A stretch of DNA of 64,000 bases, taken from positions 1,860,001 to 1,924,000 of the forward strand of contig NZ_CANMQD010000001.1 of assembly GCF_947499945.1 (NCBI RefSeq), given 5' to 3'. Numbering within the stretch: the stretch's first letter is position 1; each line of letters starts with the position of its first letter. This document shows, piece after piece, positions 1 to 8,620 of this stretch. The notes beneath the pieces were generated by a model. That model searched no databases. It was not told where the DNA came from and saw only the letters and a list, made by a program, of their open reading frames with translations. The translations under genes and the position numbers were made by a program. This DNA is from an uncultured Sulfitobacter sp. (GTDB taxonomy: Bacteria > Pseudomonadota > Alphaproteobacteria > Rhodobacterales > Rhodobacteraceae).

Positions 1-99
1 GACAAGGTCGCCAAGCTGTTGATCGGTCCCCGGCAGTGCGCGAAAACGGTGCACTTGCGGAGCGCTGCGCAGGTTCGCGACTGGCTTGCCACGATCTGA
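1..99 (+). CDS. 3' end of an unidentified protein (partial)
   Basis: An open frame enters from the left edge and stops with TGA at 97-99, giving the last 32 residues of a protein that ends DWLATI. The fragment carries no motif I recognise, so no function is assigned. It is read toward the Bax-inhibitor gene on the opposite strand, and a strong hairpin lies between them. Confidence 0.55.
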   Translation, partial: DKVAKLLIGPRQCAKTVHLRSAAQVRDWLATI

Positions 100-192
100 C
101 GGCTGGCGGGGGGAGAGCAATGGGGTCAAGGCAGCGTTGACGTGTCATTCCTGCACAGGCGCGTCCCGCGGCGCAGGTGACGCAGCGACCAC

Positions 193-223
193 AAAAAAGG
201 CCGACCCGGCAAGGGGTCGGCCC
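193..223 (-). terminator. Rho-independent terminator of the Bax-inhibitor gene
   Basis: A perfect 9-bp stem (GGCCGACCC at 199-207, GGGTCGGCC at 214-222) with a 6-nt loop is flanked at 193-198 by six A residues. Read on the minus strand this is a GC stem followed by six T, 25 nt after the stop at 248. It may also stop the partial plus-strand gene. Confidence 0.85.
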
Positions 224-247
224 GATGATCATGCACCATCAGGCGGG

Positions 248-1024
248 TTATTCGCGGTTGCCGAAAAGCTGCAGCAACATCATGAACATGTTGATGAAGT
301 TCAGGTACAGGCTCAGCGCGCCCATGATCGCGGATTTACCAAGCCACTCTGTGTCGCCGTGCTGTGCGTGGGCGATGTAGTCGGTCTTGATGCGCTGGGT
401 GTCATATGCGGTCAGGCCAGCAAAGATCAGAACACCGATTGCGGAGATCGCAAATGTCATCGCATCGCTCTGCATGAAGAGGTTGATGATCGACGCAGCG
501 ATCAGGCCAATCACACCCATGATCAGGAATGTACCCCAACCGGAAATGTCCTTTTTCGTGGTATAGCCATAGATGGACAAACCCGCGAAGGCGATGGAGG
601 TGATCAAGAAGACTTGAATGATCGACGCGCCAGTGAACACAAGGAAGATGGAGCTGATCGACAAGCCCATGACAAACGCAAAGGCGTAGAACATCAGCTG
701 CGCTGTGGCAGCGGACATTTTGTTGATCATCGCGCTAAAGCCGAAGACGAACGCAAGCGGAGCGAACATCACAACCCATTTGAGCGGAGAAGCATAAAGC
801 GCCTGACCCAGACCTGTGAGGTACTGACCTTCACGCAGTGCCATCGTGGCGCCAGCGGGATCGGATGTGACCGCAAGGCCTGAAATCGCCCAAGCGGCGG
901 CGAAAGTAATCAGCATGCCTACGGACATTGTGCCGTAAACTTTGCTCATGTGTGCGCGCAGGCCTTCATCAATCGCGGCGGTGCGGCTTCCGGCACTGGT
1001 CCGGATTGTATTCACGTCTGCCAT
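248..1024 (-). CDS. Bax inhibitor-1 / YccA family membrane protein
   Basis: 258-residue polytopic inner-membrane protein of the BI-1/UPF0005 family. A short cytosolic N-terminus (about 30 residues) is followed by roughly seven hydrophobic helices, and the C-terminus carries the family-typical LYLNFINMFMMLLQLFGNRE. Bacterial members are thought to act as calcium- or proton-leak channels; the substrate here is inferred only from family. The start at 1024 is chosen over one nine codons upstream because AGGGAG sits 8 nt before it and the family begins this way. The gene is monocistronic, with a terminator just downstream. Confidence 0.93.
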   Translation of the reverse strand: MADVNTIRTSAGSRTAAIDEGLRAHMSKVYGTMSVGMLITFAAAWAISGLAVTSDPAGATMALREGQYLTGLGQALYASPLKWVVMFAPLAFVFGFSAMINKMSAATAQLMFYAFAFVMGLSISSIFLVFTGASIIQVFLITSIAFAGLSIYGYTTKKDISGWGTFLIMGVIGLIAASIINLFMQSDAMTFAISAIGVLIFAGLTAYDTQRIKTDYIAHAQHGDTEWLGKSAIMGALSLYLNFINMFMMLLQLFGNRE

Positions 1025-1134
1025 GTAAAACTCCCTAAAGCTGGCCCGCACAAAGATTTTCCGGCGGGGATAGCGCTAATATCGTGACAGATGCCATGTA
1101 TTTCAAGGTTTTTCGGTCAGGTTTTTCGCTTTGG

Positions 1135-1338
1135 TTAACACTTCCATGACGCAGGGGCGTCCCAGACGGGTTTTTGTGCTTCGGCTTGTGCCTCTTCGGA
1201 TGTTAGCCCCACATCTTGTAGCTGTTCGGGGGCCAGTGCTGCAAGGGCGCGTCGGCTGCGCAGTAACGCGAGGGCGCTGCGCAGAGAAAGCCGTGCGGGG
1301 CGCTGGCTGGAGGCGGATTGGGTAAGGGCGATACGCAT
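1135..1338 (-). CDS. DUF1127 small arginine-rich protein
   Basis: 67-residue basic protein. The central arginine/alanine/leucine helix (LRSALALLRSRRALAAL) followed by LQDVGLTSEEAQAEAQKPVW is the DUF1127 (YjiS-like) signature, in which a short helix precedes a DxGLT motif and a terminal tryptophan. In other alphaproteobacteria small DUF1127 proteins have been linked to phosphate and carbon metabolism and to RNA binding; that is family knowledge, not shown here. GGAG lies 8 nt before the start. It is divergent from a LysR regulator with 121 nt between them, so that regulator probably controls it. Confidence 0.85.
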   Translation of the reverse strand: MRIALTQSASSQRPARLSLRSALALLRSRRALAALAPEQLQDVGLTSEEAQAEAQKPVWDAPASWKC

Positions 1339-1417
1339 GAGGATGCTCCATTATATGTGATGCTAATTTGAATTTACATTCCGGTCCTTGATGAATGACA
1401 TGGACTGGGTCATAATG

Positions 1418-1431
1418 ATAACCAATGTTAT
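1418..1431. promoter_or_regulatory. Candidate LysR operator between divergent genes
   Basis: The inverted repeat ATAAC-CAAT-GTTAT lies in the 121-nt gap between the DUF1127 gene and the LysR gene, 29 nt before the LysR start. LysR-type regulators usually bind AT-rich inverted repeats placed like this and often repress themselves while controlling the divergent gene. The repeat is seen; the regulatory role is inferred. Confidence 0.45.
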
Positions 1432-1459
1432 TGATGTGACTCATTTGAATTGGTGATGT

Positions 1460-2311
1460 ATGAGAAATCTCGATCTTGCGACCCTACGCGCCTTGGTCGC
1501 TGTTGCTGATGCTGGCGGTGTTACGCGTGCAGCGGGTTTTTTGCACCTCACACAGTCGGCTGTGTCGATGCAGCTAAAGCGGTTGGAGGAATTGCTGGAC
1601 GTCCAACTGCTTGATCGCAGCGGCCGCTCTATTGCCTTTACTGCAAGCGGTGACCAACTCCTGAGCTATGCCCGCCGTATGGTCGCCATGAATGACGAGG
1701 CTGTGGCACGCCTGACGGCGCAGGAGTTTGCGGGAAGTCTGCGGCTCGGGGTGCCACATGACATCGTGAATCCTGCGATTCCCCAAGTTCTCAAGCAGTT
1801 CAATGCGATGTTCCCCGCCATTCGGATCATGCTGGAATCGTGTCACACCCGCACCCTGAAAGAGATGTTTGCAAAGGGTGAATGCGACATCATCCTGACC
1901 ACAGAAACCGACGTGGCGGCAGGCGGTGTCACATTGGCGAAGCGGCCGCTCCACTGGATCGGTGCGCGGGGCGGGGCAGCATGGCGACAAAGGCCGCTGA
2001 GCATTGCCTATGGTCGCCTGTGTACGTTTCGCCCCTTGGTTGTGGGAGCGTTGGACCGCGCGGGGATTGACTGGCAGATGCTGCTCGAGACTGACAACGA
2101 TAGCGCGATCCATGCTACTGTTAGTGCCGATTTGGCCGTACACACCGCGATTGAGGGTACAGAGCCGCAGCAATTTGCGCGAATCGATCACGCTGGTGCA
2201 TTGCCGGATCTGCCTGATCAACTAATAAATATGTATATCGCCCAAGGTGACGTTTCGGAACCCATGCAGCAGCTTGCGACCTTGCTGCGGGCGCGTTTGG
2301 GCGAAAAATAG
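1460..2311 (+). CDS. LysR-family transcriptional regulator
   Basis: 283-residue LTTR. Residues 1-60 form the winged helix-turn-helix (LRALVAVADAGGVTRAA, LTQSAVSMQLKRLEE, FTASGDQLLSYARRM) and residues from about 90 form the effector-binding domain. The ligand cannot be deduced. It is divergent from a DUF1127 gene, an arrangement seen repeatedly in Rhodobacteraceae, and the gap holds a palindrome. The length is slightly short for the family (about 300) but all regions are present. Confidence 0.92.
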   Translation: MRNLDLATLRALVAVADAGGVTRAAGFLHLTQSAVSMQLKRLEELLDVQLLDRSGRSIAFTASGDQLLSYARRMVAMNDEAVARLTAQEFAGSLRLGVPHDIVNPAIPQVLKQFNAMFPAIRIMLESCHTRTLKEMFAKGECDIILTTETDVAAGGVTLAKRPLHWIGARGGAAWRQRPLSIAYGRLCTFRPLVVGALDRAGIDWQMLLETDNDSAIHATVSADLAVHTAIEGTEPQQFARIDHAGALPDLPDQLINMYIAQGDVSEPMQQLATLLRARLGEK

Positions 2312-2722
2312 GGCTGCACCGTGCCTGCCTCGTTGCCTTCTGTGGTCTGTGGCCAAGGGCGGGGCCAGCAAAACGGGCAGGGGGGCAAGGTTAGGTGGCG
2401 GGATTCAAGTGTCTCATATTGTTTTCATTTCTGCCAGAAATCATCAGTTCACTGTTGCGGCAAATGCAGCAGAGTATTCGTTAAACATATGGTGCAGTCG
2501 GAAAACACCTTCGCGTCGGCCATATGATTTGTAGTCAAAGAAGGTAGAATTTCTGTCGCAACTTCGTGAGAAATACTGCGGTTCATAGCCCTTTGCGGGG
2601 CTGCATACATCGCCTAAGGTCCCGCCCCAGTAGCCAGACCAGTTGCAGCCTCAATTTCACGGCCCCCGCAGCAAAACTCTGGTAGTGTTTTAGTGCGTCC
2701 GTATCAGGGAAGTTTGGTTACC
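2312..2722. other. Intergenic stretch, no gene recognised
   Basis: 411 nt between the LysR and XRE genes. Short frames on both strands have no ribosome site or recognisable motif. AT-rich patches around 2410-2560 could hold promoter elements for the XRE gene, but I see no clear -35/-10 pair and no convincing gene remnant. Confidence 0.6.
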
Positions 2723-3088
2723 ATGACCCATATCGTAGACACCCATGTGGGTCAGAAAATCCGCCAGCGCCGTTGGCTTATCGGCATGACCCAACAAGAG
2801 CTTGCCGCGACGGTCGGTATCAAATTCCAGCAAATCCAGAAGTACGAGACGGGAGCCAACCGTGTGAGTGCATCGCGTTTGTGGGACATCTCCGAAGCGC
2901 TTGGTGTGCCGATCGCCTATTTCTTTGCAGGGCTGCACCGCGAAGAACGCGCCCCTCAAAAGAACATTCCCGCCGATCTGTTGGCAGATAAAAAGGCGAT
3001 GGATTTGGTGCGTTCCTATTATGCCATTCCATGCGACCAGCGCCGCCGCTTGTTTGATCTGGCACGCGTGCTGAGTGATGTTGCATAA
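2723..3088 (+). CDS. XRE-family helix-turn-helix regulator
   Basis: 121-residue DNA-binding protein. Residues about 9-63 form a Cro/C1-type HTH (GQKIRQRRWLIGMTQQELAA, VGIKFQQIQKYETGANRVSA, LGVPIAYFF). The C-terminal half is a short helical segment seen in small alphaproteobacterial XRE regulators. AGGGA precedes the ATG at 2723 by about 11 nt; a start ten codons upstream has no ribosome site. The target is unknown. The next gene begins 64 nt downstream and may be co-transcribed. Confidence 0.88.
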   Translation: MTHIVDTHVGQKIRQRRWLIGMTQQELAATVGIKFQQIQKYETGANRVSASRLWDISEALGVPIAYFFAGLHREERAPQKNIPADLLADKKAMDLVRSYYAIPCDQRRRLFDLARVLSDVA

Positions 3089-3152
3089 GCAAACTGCATG
3101 ATTTTGGCACAGTTTACTTGCATGGTGGCCACGGGAGTGAGACGACCTTGTC

Positions 3153-3962
3153 ATGAATATTGATCGAACATTGACTGACGAACTGACTCGTGTGGCGCAT
3201 TTGATGGCAGATGCAGCGCGTGAGGTGATCCTGCCCTATTTTCGCAGTGAGGGGTTGGGGCAGGATAATAAGCTGCTTGATGGCTATGATCCTGTGACCG
3301 AGGCGGACCGTGGAGCGGAGGCTGCGATGCGTGAAGTGCTCGCGCAACATCGCCCCCATGACGCCATTTTAGGCGAAGAAATGGGCACAAAGACGGGAAC
3401 AACGGGGCTGACGTGGGTTCTTGACCCTATTGACGGCACGCGGGGGTTTGTTTCGGGCACGCCGACATGGGGTGTCTTGATCGCGGTTGGCGATGAAGCA
3501 GGTCCGTTTATCGGCATCGTTGATCAGCCTTACATCGGAGAGCGTTTTATCGGGACACCTGAGGGCGCAAGCCTGATCCGTGGAACCGAGACGCGCGCCA
3601 TTCATACCCGCGCGGCACGACCCCTGTCCGAAGCTGTGGTTTTCACCACGTTTCCGGAAGTCGGCAGTGCGCAAGAAGGTGCTGCTTTTCATGCCGTTGC
3701 GTCACGTGCCCAGCTGACGCGCTACGGAATGGATTGCTATGCCTATGCGCTGGTTGCTTGTGGTCAGGTTGATCTGGTGATCGAGGCTGCGTTGAACGCC
3801 TATGATATCCAAGGGCCACTAGCGCTGATCAAGGCGGCGGGCGGGATTGTCACGAATTGGGAGGGGGGCCCTGCGCATAACGGTGGGCGTGCGATTGCGG
3901 CTGCAAACGCGGAAATCCACGCTGAAGCTTTGGCGATTCTTCGCGCGCAGGTCGGCCCATGA
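3153..3962 (+). CDS. hisN: HisN-like inositol monophosphatase family phosphatase
   Basis: 269-residue Mg-dependent phosphatase of the IMPase fold. GEE at 74-76 and DPIDGTRGF at 91-99 are the metal-binding motifs, and the C-terminal AYDIQGPLALIKAAGG replaces the usual WDxxxxxxL metal site. Overall it resembles histidinol-phosphatase HisN, which removes phosphate from histidinol phosphate in histidine synthesis; other IMPase substrates cannot be excluded. The stop overlaps the start of the next gene by 4 nt (ATGA), so it is translationally coupled to a purine deaminase. Confidence 0.85.
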   Translation: MNIDRTLTDELTRVAHLMADAAREVILPYFRSEGLGQDNKLLDGYDPVTEADRGAEAAMREVLAQHRPHDAILGEEMGTKTGTTGLTWVLDPIDGTRGFVSGTPTWGVLIAVGDEAGPFIGIVDQPYIGERFIGTPEGASLIRGTETRAIHTRAARPLSEAVVFTTFPEVGSAQEGAAFHAVASRAQLTRYGMDCYAYALVACGQVDLVIEAALNAYDIQGPLALIKAAGGIVTNWEGGPAHNGGRAIAAANAEIHAEALAILRAQVGP

Positions 3963-5305
3963 GTGTAACCCTCCTGCGCGGTGCCGATATCATCCTTACA
4001 ATGGACGAGTCGCGGCGCGAATTGGGGGGGCATGATATCCTTATGCGTGACGGGGTGATTGCCGAGATTGGCATAGGCTTGGTCGCGCCTGAGGGGGCTG
4101 ACGTGCTGAACGTTGCGGGGTGTCTGGTCACGCCGGGATTGGTCAACACCCACCACCACTTGTATCAGAGTCTCACCCGCGCCGTGCCGGGCGGGCAGGA
4201 CGCGCTGCTGTTCGGCTGGTTGCGCACGCTCTATCCGATTTGGCAGCGGTTTACCCCCGACCATATGCATGTCTCGGCCCAAGTGGGGCTGGCCGAACTG
4301 GCGCTTTCGGGATGCACGCTCAGCTCCGATCATCTTTATCTCTATCCTAACGGTGCGCGGCTTGAGGATACAATCCACGCTGCTGCCGAGATTGGCCTGC
4401 GCTTTCACCCCACGCGCGGTGCGATGAGCATCGGGGAGAGTGATGGTGGCCTGCCGCCTGATGCGCTGGTCGAGGCCGAGGGTACGATTCTGGAGGATTG
4501 CATCCGCGTCATCGACGCATTCCATGACCCTGCCGAAGGATCTATGTGCCGCGTAGGTATCGCGCCCTGTTCGCCGTTTTCCGTCAGCACGGATCTGATG
4601 CGCAACGCGGCTATTCTCGCGCGGGACAAGGGCGTCATGCTGCACACCCATCTGGCCGAGAACGACGAGGATATCGCCTATTCATTGGAAACCTTCGGCT
4701 GTCGTCCGGGTGAATATGCCGAAAGCCTTGGCTGGGTTGGCCCAGACGTGTGGCATGCGCATTGTGTCAAACTTGATCCCTCCGAGATCGCACTGTTTGC
4801 GCAAACAAAGACGGGTGTAGCGCATTGTCCCTGTTCAAACTGCCGCCTTGGCAGTGGCATCGCGCCCCTGCGCGCAATGCGTGATGCGGGTGTGCCTGTG
4901 GGCCTTGGGGTTGATGGCTCGGCCAGTAACGATGCAGGCAATCTGGTGGCGGAGGCGCGTCAGGCGATGCTGCTCCAGCGGGTCAGCCGTGGGGCTGATG
5001 CGATGAGTGCGCGTGAGGCGCTGGAAATTGCCACGCGGGGCGGGGCAGATATTTTGGGCAGGCCCGACTGTGGGCGGCTTGAGACAGGCAAACGTGCGGA
5101 TATCGCAGTCTGGGACATCTCGGGCATCGAAGCGGCGGGGTCTTGGGATCCTGCTGCGCTGCTTTTGGCCGGTCCCACAACCGTAAGGGATCTTTTTGTT
5201 AATGGTTGCGTTGTAGTCAAAGAGGGGGAAGTGGTGACAGTAGACATGACTGCCCTTTTGTCACGACAACGCCAGTTGGCCTATCAGTTAAAGGAGATGC
5301 AGTAA
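3959..5305 (+). CDS. 8-oxoguanine deaminase-type amidohydrolase
   Basis: 448-residue amidohydrolase (TIM barrel plus small beta domain). Metal ligands are visible: HHH at 65-67, HTHLAEN in the middle, HCVKL, and the aspartate in GVDGSASNDAGN. The segment HHHLYQSLTRAVP and SASNDAGNLVAEARQAMLLQ match the 8-oxoguanine deaminase group (EC 3.5.4.32), which turns 8-oxoguanine into urate; related deaminases of guanine or triazines are less likely. It overlaps the phosphatase upstream by 4 nt and shares an A with the next start (TAATG). A guanine deaminase lies less than 1 kb away. Confidence 0.85.
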   Translation: MSVTLLRGADIILTMDESRRELGGHDILMRDGVIAEIGIGLVAPEGADVLNVAGCLVTPGLVNTHHHLYQSLTRAVPGGQDALLFGWLRTLYPIWQRFTPDHMHVSAQVGLAELALSGCTLSSDHLYLYPNGARLEDTIHAAAEIGLRFHPTRGAMSIGESDGGLPPDALVEAEGTILEDCIRVIDAFHDPAEGSMCRVGIAPCSPFSVSTDLMRNAAILARDKGVMLHTHLAENDEDIAYSLETFGCRPGEYAESLGWVGPDVWHAHCVKLDPSEIALFAQTKTGVAHCPCSNCRLGSGIAPLRAMRDAGVPVGLGVDGSASNDAGNLVAEARQAMLLQRVSRGADAMSAREALEIATRGGADILGRPDCGRLETGKRADIAVWDISGIEAAGSWDPAALLLAGPTTVRDLFVNGCVVVKEGEVVTVDMTALLSRQRQLAYQLKEMQ

Positions 5306-5763
5306 TGCGGATCGCACTCACACTTGTTACGGGCCTTGCCCTCGCCGCCTGCGCCACAACCAGTCCCGCACCAGTAGCCCAGCAATTTACGCAGACAAGC
5401 GGCTCACCCGCCGCCCTGGTCAATGCAATCCGCAAGCAGGCAGGTGTCTCAGGCGTAAAACGTAGCCGTGTGCTTGATGCAGCTGCGAAAGCCCATGCAA
5501 ATGATATGGCGAGCAATAATTTCTTCGGTCACACGGGCAGCAATGGCTCCTCCGTTGCGAAACGTGTGAAGGCTGCGGGTTACACGTGGTGTACGGTCTC
5601 AGAGAATGTCGGCAAAGGTTACCGATCCTCGCCCCGTGCAATTGAGGCGTGGCGCGTTTCGCGGGGACACTACCGGAATATGGTCAACCGCAAAGCGCGT
5701 GAATTCGGTTTTGCACGGTCTGGAGACTATTCTGTGATGGTGCTCGCCGCCAGAAAGTGTTGA
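5305..5763 (+). CDS. CAP-domain lipoprotein (SCP/PR-1 family)
   Basis: 152-residue exported protein. The N-terminus LVTGLALAAC ends in a lipobox, so the mature protein should be lipid-anchored at Cys 14 or nearby. The rest is a CAP domain: KAHANDMASNNFFGHTGSNG, the central SENVGKG, and GHYRNMV near the C-terminus, with two further cysteines. The biochemical role of bacterial CAP proteins is mostly unknown. AAGGAG lies 8 nt before the ATG, within the end of the deaminase gene. It separates two purine deaminases but has no obvious link to purines. Confidence 0.87.
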   Translation: MRIALTLVTGLALAACATTSPAPVAQQFTQTSGSPAALVNAIRKQAGVSGVKRSRVLDAAAKAHANDMASNNFFGHTGSNGSSVAKRVKAAGYTWCTVSENVGKGYRSSPRAIEAWRVSRGHYRNMVNRKAREFGFARSGDYSVMVLAARKC

Positions 5764-5794
5764 CCGAGCTGTGAGTGAGATCGGGAAGATGCTA

Positions 5795-7090
5795 TTAACC
5801 TGTCGTGCAGATCCCGCCGATCCACGTGGCACGTATCGCGCGGTCATCGCCCAACATGATGGTCGCAAATACATCTTCCCAGACAGATCCTGAGCGATTG
5901 GCCCTTTGGTTGATCGCCTGCGTTGAGCGCAGGTTAAGAACTGCAATATCCGCAAAGTGACCTGCCGAAAGCGTACCGATCTCTGATGCAAGGTGCAGAG
6001 CATGCGCTGATCCAGCAGTCGCGAGCCACATCAGTTGTGCCGCGTGCAAGGGGTAGCCGTGATGCTGTGCGGCCTCGTAGGCCGCAGCCATGGTGCGCAG
6101 CATGGAGAAAGATGAACCACCTCCTGTATCTGTCGCGAGGCCGAGTGGAATACCCCGCGCCGCCAGCGCAGGCAAGTCAAGCGCACCGGAACCGATAAAA
6201 GCATTAGAGGTGGGGCAATGGATCACACGGCCCTGCACCTCGGCCAGCCTATCCACCTCACGCTGGGTCAGGTGGATGGAATGACCATATAGTCCCCGTG
6301 ATCCCAACAGGCCATGCGCCTCATAAGTGTCCAGATAATCACGGGCCTGCGGGAACAACTCCCGCACCCATGCAATCTCGTCCGTCTGCTCGCTCAGATG
6401 CGTTTGCATCAGGCACTCGGGATGCTCTGCCCATAGGGCACCCAACGCGCTTAATTGCTCTGGCGTGGAGGTGGGCGAAAACCGCGGCGTGATCGCGTAT
6501 TGTGCGCGGCCTCGTCCATGCCATTTCTCCAACAGAGCTTTGCTGTCATCATAAGCCGATTGCGCCGTGTCGCGCAGGTCATCGGGGGCGTTACGGTCCA
6601 TGCAGGTCTTACCTGTGACCACGGCTTGCCCCCGCTTGGCCGCCTCAGAAAACAGTGCATCGACGCTGGCGGGGTGGATCGTCGCAAATGAAGCGACTGT
6701 CGTCGTGCCATTTGCCGCTGTCAGGTCCAAATAGCGTGCGGCAATCGCAGCCGCATATTCAGGGTCGCAAAAGCGTGCTTCCTCGCGGAAAGTATAGGAG
6801 TTAAGCCAGTCAATCAGCCGTTTGCCCCAACTCGCAATCATCGCTGTTTGCGGATAATGTGCATGGGCATCGACAAATCCCGGACAGATCAGATCATTGC
6901 TATAAGAGATCACCTCGGCCTGAGGGTGGGCGGCTTTGACCGTATCCGCGTCACCCACCGCCTTGATACGTGAGCCATCCAACAGGACCGCACCTGCGCT
7001 GTTGATCCGAACGCACTCCTCCCATGGCACCTCAAAAGGATTGCCGGTGAAGGTGAGTGTCTGGCCGGTGAGGAGAGTCTGTTTCTGCAT
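5795..7090 (-). CDS. guaD: Guanine deaminase
   Basis: 431-residue zinc amidohydrolase converting guanine to xanthine. DAHAHYPQ at 74-81, QTHLSEQ, YGHSIHLT, HCPTSNAFIGSG and LATDTGGGSSFSML are the GuaD zinc and substrate motifs, and the length is normal. It is convergent with the CAP lipoprotein gene (31 nt between stops) and divergent from mgtE. With the 8-oxoguanine deaminase and the ureide operon near 36 kb it fits purine salvage or catabolism. Confidence 0.93.
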   Translation of the reverse strand: MQKQTLLTGQTLTFTGNPFEVPWEECVRINSAGAVLLDGSRIKAVGDADTVKAAHPQAEVISYSNDLICPGFVDAHAHYPQTAMIASWGKRLIDWLNSYTFREEARFCDPEYAAAIAARYLDLTAANGTTTVASFATIHPASVDALFSEAAKRGQAVVTGKTCMDRNAPDDLRDTAQSAYDDSKALLEKWHGRGRAQYAITPRFSPTSTPEQLSALGALWAEHPECLMQTHLSEQTDEIAWVRELFPQARDYLDTYEAHGLLGSRGLYGHSIHLTQREVDRLAEVQGRVIHCPTSNAFIGSGALDLPALAARGIPLGLATDTGGGSSFSMLRTMAAAYEAAQHHGYPLHAAQLMWLATAGSAHALHLASEIGTLSAGHFADIAVLNLRSTQAINQRANRSGSVWEDVFATIMLGDDRAIRATWIGGICTTG

Positions 7091-7225
7091 GGCAATGGTT
7101 GTACCTGTTTGTGGTGTTCAAGCAATGGCAGAGCGCTCAAATACCCCTGACGCGGACCCGTGAACCCATTGTGGTTCACGCCGTGCCTGCCTATGTTGCG
7201 CCAAACGCTTATGGGGGTAGCACGC

Positions 7226-8620
7226 ATGTCGGATCAGGTGTTTGAGACGGACCATGAAAGCGGTGAACCCGAAGCATATGTGCTGAGCAAGCGCGACGTT
7301 TCCGCGATTCTTTATGCTGTCGAGATAGACGACCGTGAAAAGCTGATCGAGCTGATGGAGCCGCTGCACGCAGCCGACATCGCCGACCTATTGGAACAGA
7401 TCAGTTCGTTTGATCGTGCACGTCTGATCCGTCTTTATGACCGTGAGTTTGACGGTGAAATCCTGTCCGAGCTTGATGAGGCCATCCGCGACGAAGTGGT
7501 CGCCTTGCTCACACCTCAAGTCCTGCAAGAAGCGATGCGCGAGTTGGACAGTGATGACGTCGTTGACATTCTCGAAGACCTTGAGGACGCGCAGCAGGCA
7601 ACCATTATGGGCGCACTCGACGAAGGTGACCGCGCCGCCGTCGAGCAGGCGATGTCCTATCCGGAGTATTCCGCGGGTCGTCTGATGCAGCGCGAAGTTG
7701 TCATGGCGCCAGAGCATTGGACCGTAGGCCAAGCCATTGATTATCTGCGCGAGACACCTGAGGCAGAGCTGCCCGATCAGTTTTACCACATCATTATCGT
7801 CGACCCGCGTCTGCATCCTGTCGGCAATGTAACACTGGGCAAGCTGATGCGCTCGAAGCGGGAGACACGGCTGAGAGCGCTTTATGAAGAGACCTTCAAG
7901 GTCTTTTCGGCGATGCAGGTCGAGGGGGACGTGGCCTATGCGTTTAACCAGTATCACCTGATTTCAGCACCTGTTGTGGACGAAGATGGTCGCCTGATCG
8001 GTGTGATCACGATTGATGACGCGATGGCCGTGCTGGATGAAGAGCACGAGGAGGACATCTTGCGCCTTGCGGGTGTGGGCGAGGGCTCACTCAGCGACCG
8101 TGTTATCATGACGACCAAACAGCGTTTGCCGTGGTTGGCCGTGAATCTCGTTACCGCGATTGCTGCCTCGATGGTGATCGCGCAGTTCGAAGTGGCGCTT
8201 GCGCAGATCGTAGCCCTTGCTGTCCTGATGCCAATCGTAGCTTCAATGGGCGGCAATGCTGGAACCCAAAGCTTGACCGTCGCCGTGCGTGCCTTGGCGA
8301 CCAAAGACCTCACCGGCTCCAACGTTTGGCGGGTTATCCGCCGTGAATGTCTGGTGGGGCTGATCAACGGAACGATCTTTGCGGTGGTCATGGGGATTGT
8401 CGGCGTCATCTGGTTCGGCTCGCCCGCGCTGGGCGGTGTTATCGCGGTGGCTATGGTGGTGAATATGGTTGTGGCAGGGCTGGCGGGAACAGGCATCCCG
8501 ATTGTGCTGGAACGGATCGGCGTCGACCCCGCACTTGCCTCCGGTGCCTTTGTGACGACAGTGACCGATGTGGTTGGCTTCTTTGCCTTCCTCGGGCTGG
8601 CGGCTGCCGTTCTTCTATGA
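7226..8620 (+). CDS. mgtE: Magnesium transporter MgtE
   Basis: 464-residue Mg2+ channel. Residues to about 140 form the N-domain of helical repeats (HAADIADLLEQI), followed by two CBS domains (about 145-265) that sense cytosolic Mg2+, and then five membrane helices with the pore segment MGGNAGTQSLTVAVRALA. The start at 7226 is chosen because the N-domain begins there; in-frame ATG codons at 7160 and 7193 would add residues absent from the family. The last codons overlap the next gene by 4 nt. Confidence 0.93.
   Translation: MSDQVFETDHESGEPEAYVLSKRDVSAILYAVEIDDREKLIELMEPLHAADIADLLEQISSFDRARLIRLYDREFDGEILSELDEAIRDEVVALLTPQVLQEAMRELDSDDVVDILEDLEDAQQATIMGALDEGDRAAVEQAMSYPEYSAGRLMQREVVMAPEHWTVGQAIDYLRETPEAELPDQFYHIIIVDPRLHPVGNVTLGKLMRSKRETRLRALYEETFKVFSAMQVEGDVAYAFNQYHLISAPVVDEDGRLIGVITIDDAMAVLDEEHEEDILRLAGVGEGSLSDRVIMTTKQRLPWLAVNLVTAIAASMVIAQFEVALAQIVALAVLMPIVASMGGNAGTQSLTVAVRALATKDLTGSNVWRVIRRECLVGLINGTIFAVVMGIVGVIWFGSPALGGVIAVAMVVNMVVAGLAGTGIPIVLERIGVDPALASGAFVTTVTDVVGFFAFLGLAAAVLL

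Noticed and set aside
86-883. 265-codon plus-strand frame across the Bax-inhibitor gene
   Set aside because: Antisense shadow of a clear membrane-protein gene; its translation is a charged mixture with no domain or ribosome site.
2312-2722. Small frames suggesting a gene or gene remnant
   Set aside because: No ribosome site, no family resemblance on either strand, and stops in all frames.
7160-7179. Hairpin GTGAACC-CATTGT-GGTTCAC upstream of mgtE as a Mg2+ riboswitch
   Set aside because: Only a 7-bp stem; none of the M-box architecture is present and the leader is too short.
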